Program-made: the position numbers and the translations under genes
Shown here: piece after piece, positions 54,943 through 60,010 of the stretch
Numbering within the stretch: the first letter of the stretch is position 1
Layout: the number at the start of each line of letters is the position of its first letter
The notes under the pieces: generated by a model
What the model saw: the letters and a program-made list of their open reading frames with translations, nothing else
Database searches by the model: none
Told to the model about the DNA's origin: nothing
Assembly: GCA_011191875.1 (NCBI GenBank)
Contig: DUFC01000032.1
Coordinates: forward strand, 1 to 60,010
Reading direction: 5' to 3'
Origin: Dehalococcoidia bacterium
GTDB lineage: Bacteria; Chloroflexota; Dehalococcoidia; Dehalococcoidales; W498
Length of the DNA: 60,010 nucleotides

Positions 54943-57900
54943 ATGTTCCATCCAGCGAGTAGCAAGGTGAATTTTCCACAAGTTGAAGAAAACATACTCA
55001 GCTTGTGGAAAGAGAAAAATGTCTTTGAGCGGAGCGTAGAAAGCCGCCAGGGTGGTCCTCGTTTTGTATTATATGAGGGACCACCTACAGTTAATGGTAG
55101 CCCAGGTATTCATCATGTGCTGTCTCGTGTATTTAAGGATGTTATACCTCGCTATAAAGCGATGAAGGGCTATTATACTCCACGCATTGCCGGTTGGGAT
55201 ACACACGGATTACCGGTAGAGTTAGAGGTAGAAGGGGAACTCGGGCTTTCCAGTAAACCTGATATTGAGAAGTTTGGTATTGACCAATTTAATGCCCGCT
55301 GCCGGAGGAACGTTCTGGGCTATCTCAAGGAATGGGAGGCAATGACTGAGCGCATTGGTTTCTGGATTGACTTAAAACATCCTTATATCACTATGGAAAA
55401 TAGTTACATTGAAACTTGCTGGTGGGCAATAAAGCAAATGTGGGATAAGGGTTTAGTCTACCAGGGTTACAAGGTTACTCCCCACTGTCCTCGCTGCGGT
55501 ACCTCCCTCAGCTCCCACGAGGTTGCTCTAGGTTACCAGGATGATGTTGAAGACCCATCAGTTTACATAAAGTTCAAGGTGGATAAAGAATCATTACTTG
55601 CCTGTGTAAGAGAAGAACAAGCACCTGATTACTCTGAGGACTTGATGCGTAATATAGAAGCCAAACCTGTCTATCTACTAGCCTGGACCACTACTCCATG
55701 GACGCTACCAGGGAATACCGCTTTGGCAGTAGCTGCTGAGGCTGAGTATTCAATGGTAGAAGTTACCAATGAATATCTTATTTTGGCTTCCATTCAACTT
55801 GAGCCAAGTGGGCTGGGAAATGCTGTAGTAATAACCCAGTTCAATGGTAGTGATTTGGTCGGGCTCAGGTATGAGCCTCTATTTAACCCCCACGAGTTTG
55901 GGGTAGAAAGAAAACGTTTCGATGCTCATGCCTTTCTCAATTTACAACCTTCTGAGGCAAGTTTGAGATACCCAGTAATTAATACCAATTTTGTGTCTAT
56001 GGAGGAAGGGACAGGGATAGTACATGTTGCCCCTGCTTATGGTGAGGTTGACTATCAGGCTGGAGAGGATTACGGATTGGACTTTGTTCATCCGGTAGAT
56101 TTGCAGGGGAAACTCACCGGATATTACCCTTTTTCAGGTAAGTTTGTTAAAGGTGCTGACCCGCTTATTCTAGATGACCTAAAGTCAAGGGGGCTTCTCT
56201 ATCGCAGTGAGAAAATTCGTCATACCTACCCCTTCTGCTGGCGCTGTGAGGCGCCTCTGCTCTATTATGCCAAGCAGACCTGGTATATCAAGACAACAGC
56301 GGTAAAAGAAGCTCTTATTGCTGGAAATAGTGAGATAAACTGGTATCCAGAGCATATCAAGCGCGGGCGGTTTGGTGATTGGCTGGAAAATAATGTTGAC
56401 TGGGCTTTTTCCCGGGAGCGTTACTGGGGAACACCACTACCCCTCTGGCATTGTGAATCTTGCGGCCAATATGATTGTATCGGGAGCATACAAGAACTGA
56501 GAAAAAAATCCGGTGTTACCTCGTTGTGGCTAGACAAAGATGAGCTTGATTTGCACCGTCCCTTTGTTGATGGAATAACCTTTGATTGTCCCAAATGCGG
56601 AGCAAGGATGAGACGGGTGACCGAGGTAATTGATTGCTGGTTTGATTCAGGCGCTATGCCTGTAGCCCAGTGGCACTATCCGTTTGACAATAATACCCTG
56701 CCTGAGGACGGGCGATTTCCGGCTGATTACATTTGTGAGGCGGTTGACCAGACTCGTGGCTGGTTTTACAGTTTGCACGCTATATCTACCTTGTTATTCA
56801 ATCGTCCCTGTTTCAAGAATGTTATCTGTCTGGGGCACATCCTTGATGCCAAAGGGGAGAAGATGAGCAAGGCTAAGAGGAATGTGATTGAGCCGGGGAC
56901 GATAATTGATAAATATGGGGTTGATGCTCTACGCTGGTATTGTCTTACTGCCACGCAACCAGGCAATGTGCGCCGCTTTTCCGAGGATATGGTGGCTGAG
57001 GTGGTACGCCGCTTTCTATTGACGCTGTGGAATGTCTATTCCTTTTTTATTACCTATGCTAATATAGACCACTTTACTCCTGGCTCACGAGCCCCGTCAT
57101 CAGAGCAATCGGAGCTTGATAAGTGGATTATCTCTGAGCTTAATCAGCTTATAGTTGATGTTGACTCGGCGCTGGGTGCTTATAATCCAACTGAGGCGGG
57201 GAGGAGGATAGAAAGCTTTGTCAACGACCTATCTAACTGGTATGTACGCCGAAGTCGCCGCCGCTTCTGGAAGAGTGAGAGTGATGCTGATAAGCTGTCG
57301 GCATACACTACACTTTACGAGTGTCTGGTTGCGCTATCAAAATTGCTGGCTCCGTTCATTCCGTTCCTGGCTGAGGAGTTGTATCAGAACTTGGTTTTAA
57401 CAGTATTTCCTGAGGCTCCCGATAGTGTACACTTAGCTGATTTTCCTGTAGCTGATGTAATTAGAATTGATAAGCAGTTGGCTGCTGATACTAGATTAGT
57501 AATGAAGATATCAAGTTTGGGTCGAGCGGCTCGGAGCCGGGCAGGTATTAAGGTGCGCCAGCCTTTAGCCCACGTTTTGGTTAGTGTATCCAGTCCCACG
57601 GAAGAGGAAAGCTTAGAGCAGCTAAAACCCCAGATTTTAGAAGAGCTTAATGTAAAGGATTTAAAAATTATAAGTAATGCAGAAGTAGTGAAGCTTGATG
57701 GGCATGGTTATGCGGTCAGTGGACTAGAAGTCGATAGGGAAAAAGAGGAAAAAGTTTCTGTAATGGTTGGTGCTTATAATGTGGCTATCCCACTCGACAT
57801 TTCTCCTGAGCTTCAAGCTGAGGGGATGGCACGGGAGATAGTGCACCGATTACAGACAATGCGCCGCTCGGCCGGATTTGATATTGCTGACTATATTACC

Positions 57901-58077
57901 ACCTATTATCAAGGTGAGGCTTATATGAGGCAGGTGGTAGAAGATTTTACTGACTATATCAAGCAGGAGACATTATCCCGGCAGCTTGTCGAAGGGATTC
58001 CTGAAGAGGGCGTCTTTACTGAAAGCTATAAATTGGCTGGCTATGACATATTATTGGGAGTGAGGAGATTAGACTGA
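54943..58077 (+). CDS. ileS: Isoleucyl-tRNA synthetase, eukaryote-like (type 2)
   Basis: Charges tRNA-Ile. The 1044-residue class I synthetase has the HIGH-equivalent GSPGIHHVL near residue 50, the CP1 editing region with WTTTPWTLPGN, KMSKA (GEKMSKAKRN) near 640, and a long C-terminal anticodon-binding region. Zinc-type cysteine pairs are present (CPRC, CESC, CPKC). The sequence pattern is that of type 2 enzymes, which are usually insensitive to mupirocin. It starts at ATG, 68 bp after jag; no T-box leader fits in that gap. Confidence 0.96.
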   Translation: MFHPASSKVNFPQVEENILSLWKEKNVFERSVESRQGGPRFVLYEGPPTVNGSPGIHHVLSRVFKDVIPRYKAMKGYYTPRIAGWDTHGLPVELEVEGELGLSSKPDIEKFGIDQFNARCRRNVLGYLKEWEAMTERIGFWIDLKHPYITMENSYIETCWWAIKQMWDKGLVYQGYKVTPHCPRCGTSLSSHEVALGYQDDVEDPSVYIKFKVDKESLLACVREEQAPDYSEDLMRNIEAKPVYLLAWTTTPWTLPGNTALAVAAEAEYSMVEVTNEYLILASIQLEPSGLGNAVVITQFNGSDLVGLRYEPLFNPHEFGVERKRFDAHAFLNLQPSEASLRYPVINTNFVSMEEGTGIVHVAPAYGEVDYQAGEDYGLDFVHPVDLQGKLTGYYPFSGKFVKGADPLILDDLKSRGLLYRSEKIRHTYPFCWRCEAPLLYYAKQTWYIKTTAVKEALIAGNSEINWYPEHIKRGRFGDWLENNVDWAFSRERYWGTPLPLWHCESCGQYDCIGSIQELRKKSGVTSLWLDKDELDLHRPFVDGITFDCPKCGARMRRVTEVIDCWFDSGAMPVAQWHYPFDNNTLPEDGRFPADYICEAVDQTRGWFYSLHAISTLLFNRPCFKNVICLGHILDAKGEKMSKAKRNVIEPGTIIDKYGVDALRWYCLTATQPGNVRRFSEDMVAEVVRRFLLTLWNVYSFFITYANIDHFTPGSRAPSSEQSELDKWIISELNQLIVDVDSALGAYNPTEAGRRIESFVNDLSNWYVRRSRRRFWKSESDADKLSAYTTLYECLVALSKLLAPFIPFLAEELYQNLVLTVFPEAPDSVHLADFPVADVIRIDKQLAADTRLVMKISSLGRAARSRAGIKVRQPLAHVLVSVSSPTEEESLEQLKPQILEELNVKDLKIISNAEVVKLDGHGYAVSGLEVDREKEEKVSVMVGAYNVAIPLDISPELQAEGMAREIVHRLQTMRRSAGFDIADYITTYYQGEAYMRQVVEDFTDYIKQETLSRQLVEGIPEEGVFTESYKLAGYDILLGVRRLD

Positions 58078-58078
58078 C

Positions 58079-59185
58079 TTAGGGTGGTGGACTCTCGATA
58101 AGGGTAGTGTAAGTAATGCTCTTTATATTGCCTCGCCAATAGGTCATTTCTACCCGTTGTCCAATTTGATAGGAGTGTATCGCTTGGACTAATTCTCCGG
58201 CGGTAGTAATTTCTTTATCTACAAAGCTTACAATAACATCACCCGCCACTAATCCGGCTTCATCAGCTGGGCTACCAGCAACTACTTTGTGGACAAATGC
58301 TCCCTCATCAATGGCTAAGTCATACTTGCGTACCAGGTATTGGCTTACATTAGATACATCCACCCCCAGCCAGGGGCGTGCCACATAGCCATTTTGAATT
58401 AACTCCTCAATAATCGGCATTGCCACCTTGCTACTTATAGCCCAGCCCATACCCTCCACACCGACCATGGCAATCTTTACGCTAGTGATGCCGACTACCT
58501 CTCCCTTCATATTTACCAGCGGGCCTCCACTGTTGCCTGGATTGATAGCAGCATCAGTTTGAATAAGGTCATATAGTGTTTGTCCTGAGGATACTGGTAG
58601 AGAGACGCCCAAGCAACTGACAATCCCTTTGGTGGCACTTATCCCCAGCCCTAATGAGTTGCCGATAGCTACTACCCAATCGCCAACCTTTAGTTCGGAA
58701 GAATCTCCTATATAAGCCGGCGGTAGATTTTGGGCATTAATCTTGACTACAGCTAAGTCAGAAAGGGGGTCAACGCAGACTGCTTCTGCGGGGAAGGTTT
58801 CACCATTAGCCAGAGTGATGGTAATATTATCAGCGCCTTCGACCACATGGTGATTGGTTATGATAATTCCATCTTCGTCTATAATCCACCCTGAACCGGC
58901 GCCCTCCTCGGACCGGTTAAGTATGTTGTAGGTTATAGTGTTAATAGCTACTACCGAAGGCTTAATGTTAGCCACTACATCGGCAATATTAGGTAATACT
59001 GGGGCACCGTTTGCTATAGACGGTAGCGTCCAGTCGGGGTCGATTGGGGTAGCCGTATGGGAGGGTGGTGAACTTGGCGGTGGCAGGAAATCTATTTCGG
59101 GCAGCAGGCAGCAACCAGCGCCCAGGGTAAGGGATAAGATTAGGCTAAGGGAAAAAAGTAAATATTTTATATTTAGCCTTTTCAT
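58079..59185 (-). CDS. HtrA/DegP-like serine protease
   Basis: A 368-residue envelope protease. An N-terminal hydrophobic signal ends at GAGCC, a possible lipoprotein site, followed by a proline-rich linker. The trypsin-like domain has the triad histidine in TNHHVVEG, aspartate in LSDLAVVKI, and serine in GNSGGPLVN. A C-terminal PDZ domain follows (residues about 270-365). It is convergent with ileS, 1 bp apart. Confidence 0.93.
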   Translation of the reverse strand: MKRLNIKYLLFSLSLILSLTLGAGCCLLPEIDFLPPPSSPPSHTATPIDPDWTLPSIANGAPVLPNIADVVANIKPSVVAINTITYNILNRSEEGAGSGWIIDEDGIIITNHHVVEGADNITITLANGETFPAEAVCVDPLSDLAVVKINAQNLPPAYIGDSSELKVGDWVVAIGNSLGLGISATKGIVSCLGVSLPVSSGQTLYDLIQTDAAINPGNSGGPLVNMKGEVVGITSVKIAMVGVEGMGWAISSKVAMPIIEELIQNGYVARPWLGVDVSNVSQYLVRKYDLAIDEGAFVHKVVAGSPADEAGLVAGDVIVSFVDKEITTAGELVQAIHSYQIGQRVEMTYWRGNIKSITYTTLIESPPP

Positions 59186-59195
59186 AGCTAATTCT

Positions 59196-59224
59196 ATTGT
59201 AGCACTTAGGTAAAATTAGAGCAA
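59196..59224 (-). promoter_or_regulatory. Putative htrA promoter
   Basis: On the - strand TTGCTC (59224-59219) is followed after 17 bp by TACAAT (59201-59196), 10 bp before the ATG. It overlaps the end of the upstream terminator. The -35 is weak. Confidence 0.35.
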
Positions 59225-59259
59225 AAGTAAAGGGGCCAGGTATGACCCCAGCCCTTTAC
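59222..59259 (-). terminator. Intrinsic terminator of the TrpB-like gene
   Basis: On the - strand GTAAAGGGC pairs with GCCCCTTTAC (one bulged base) around a GC-rich loop that can itself pair, and is followed by TTTTGC. It lies 25 bp after the stop of the TrpB-like gene. Confidence 0.65.
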
Positions 59260-59283
59260 TTACCTATTATTTAGGCTGCACAC

Positions 59284-60010
59284 TTATGCCCCGGGTATCT
59301 TGGGTAGTTCGAGCTGTGCCTTTCTTACCTCTTCCTCAGGATAGGAGTAGTCTACAAGCTTACCCGAGAGGTAGGCATCATAAGCAGCCAGGTCAAAGTG
59401 CCCGTGCCCGCTGTGAGCTATCAGGATGGTTTTTGACTCACCGGATTCGCGGCACTTAAGAGCTTCGTCAATAGCTACCTTGATGTCGTGGCAAGGCTCA
59501 GGACCAGTGATAATGCCCTCAGTGCGGGCAAACTTTATCCCAGCCTCAAAGATGGAAGTCTGGTGTGCAGCCACAGCTTCAACCAAGCCTAGTTTATGGA
59601 GATGGCAAATAATGGGTGCCATCCCATGATAGCGTAGTCCACCGGCATGGATTGGAGGTGGGATGAAGCCGTGCCCCAGGGTATACATCTTGACTATAGG
59701 GCCAAGACCGCAGGCGTCGCCGTAGTCAAAGGCATACATTCCCTTGGTCACGGTAGGGCAGCTTTCCGGCTCAACACAGATAATGCGCAGGTCTGGCTTG
59801 GCTCCGCTAATTTTATCCTGAATCCAGGGCAAGAACTGCCCGGCAAAGTTTGAGCCACCGCCAACATTACCGACGATGATATCGGGATAGGCGTCTGCCA
59901 TCTCCATTTGCTTCCGGCATTCCTCCCCCACAATGGTCTGATGGAGCAGGACATGGTTGAGAACACTACCTAATGAATACTTAGTGTCGTCATGGGCGAA
60001 AGCATCCTCA
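59284..60010 (-). CDS. trpB: TrpB-like pyridoxal-phosphate enzyme (5' end outside window)
   Basis: The C-terminal part of a tryptophan synthase beta chain of the TrpB2 kind. The frame is open to the window edge; the track start at 59931 is internal. Visible motifs are KYSLGSVLNHVLLHQT, the phosphate-binding GNVGGGSNFAG, and the C-terminal AHSGHGHFDL. TrpB2 enzymes convert indole and serine to tryptophan and are often encoded away from trpA. No trpA is seen here. The first half of the gene lies beyond 60010. Confidence 0.9.
   Translation of the reverse strand, partial: EDAFAHDDTKYSLGSVLNHVLLHQTIVGEECRKQMEMADAYPDIIVGNVGGGSNFAGQFLPWIQDKISGAKPDLRIICVEPESCPTVTKGMYAFDYGDACGLGPIVKMYTLGHGFIPPPIHAGGLRYHGMAPIICHLHKLGLVEAVAAHQTSIFEAGIKFARTEGIITGPEPCHDIKVAIDEALKCRESGESKTILIAHSGHGHFDLAAYDAYLSGKLVDYSYPEEEVRKAQLELPKIPGA

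Noticed and set aside
1-60010. Searched for CRISPR arrays, tRNA or rRNA genes, insertion sequences, integrases and phage genes.
   Set aside because: No repeat-spacer pattern, no cloverleaf with TTCRANY and anticodon arms, and no transposase-like frames were recognised. A dedicated tRNA and Rfam scan would be decisive.

Overview
The window is a bacterial chromosome segment of moderate G+C, most consistent with an uncultured Chloroflexota bacterium of the class Dehalococcoidia or a close relative. That placement is an inference. It rests on the zinc-ribbon forms of several ribosomal proteins, a eukaryote-like (type 2) IleRS, the rny-ymdB-PHP-plsY order, a TrpB2-like enzyme, and a Wood-Ljungdahl type MetF/MetV/Hdr locus. 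No rRNA, tRNA, CRISPR array, insertion sequence or phage gene was seen.

Layout. (1) 1-4144: 3' part of gyrA, convergent with a radical SAM gene. (2) 4145-24170: one uninterrupted 20-kb ribosomal superoperon on the + strand. It joins the str (rpsL-rpsG-fusA, without tuf), S10, spc and alpha groups and continues into truA-rplM-rpsI. A consensus-like promoter and a leader with alternative hairpins precede rpsL. In this operon rpsE and adk have no ATG/GTG/TTG that would give a full-length protein. Each instead has a Shine-Dalgarno sequence exactly 7 nt before an ATA or GTA codon. (3) 24368-26016: Sir2 deacetylase and an SDR reductase. (4) 26078-33045 (- strand): zinc-ribbon membrane protein, plsY, PHP phosphoesterase, ymdB, rny, recX, recA and nadE, with an intrinsic terminator between recA and recX.

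(5) 33151-50106 is the most distinctive part, a 17-kb redox locus. On + it has an MvhD/FlxD protein, two Fe-S proteins and a FAD/NAD(P) reductase, resembling a FlxABCD NADH dehydrogenase. On - it has hdrC, hdrB, an HdrA N-terminal half, nuoE, a long nuoF, and a fusion of a NuoG-type Fe-S module to the HdrA C-terminal half. A NuoG/HoxU-type Fe-S protein, a second nuoE/nuoF pair, metV, a histidine kinase, metF, two stand-alone response regulators and a second metF follow. The simplest reading is a flavin-based electron-bifurcating NADH/heterodisulfide-reductase machine coupled to methylene-tetrahydrofolate reductase. Its HdrA flavin domain is divided between two polypeptides and the NuoEF genes lie between the halves. 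A two-component system is built into the locus.

(6) 50107-50476 is a 370-bp non-coding stretch with a 93-bp palindromic dispersed-type repeat (TGTCATTGCGAG ends). (7) 50477-58077 (+): surE, rpmH, rnpA, yidD, a beta-propeller lipoprotein, yidC, jag and ileS, a membrane-protein biogenesis cluster in which yidC and jag overlap by 113 bp. (8) 58079-60010 (-): an HtrA-like protease and the 3' part of a TrpB-like gene that runs off the window.
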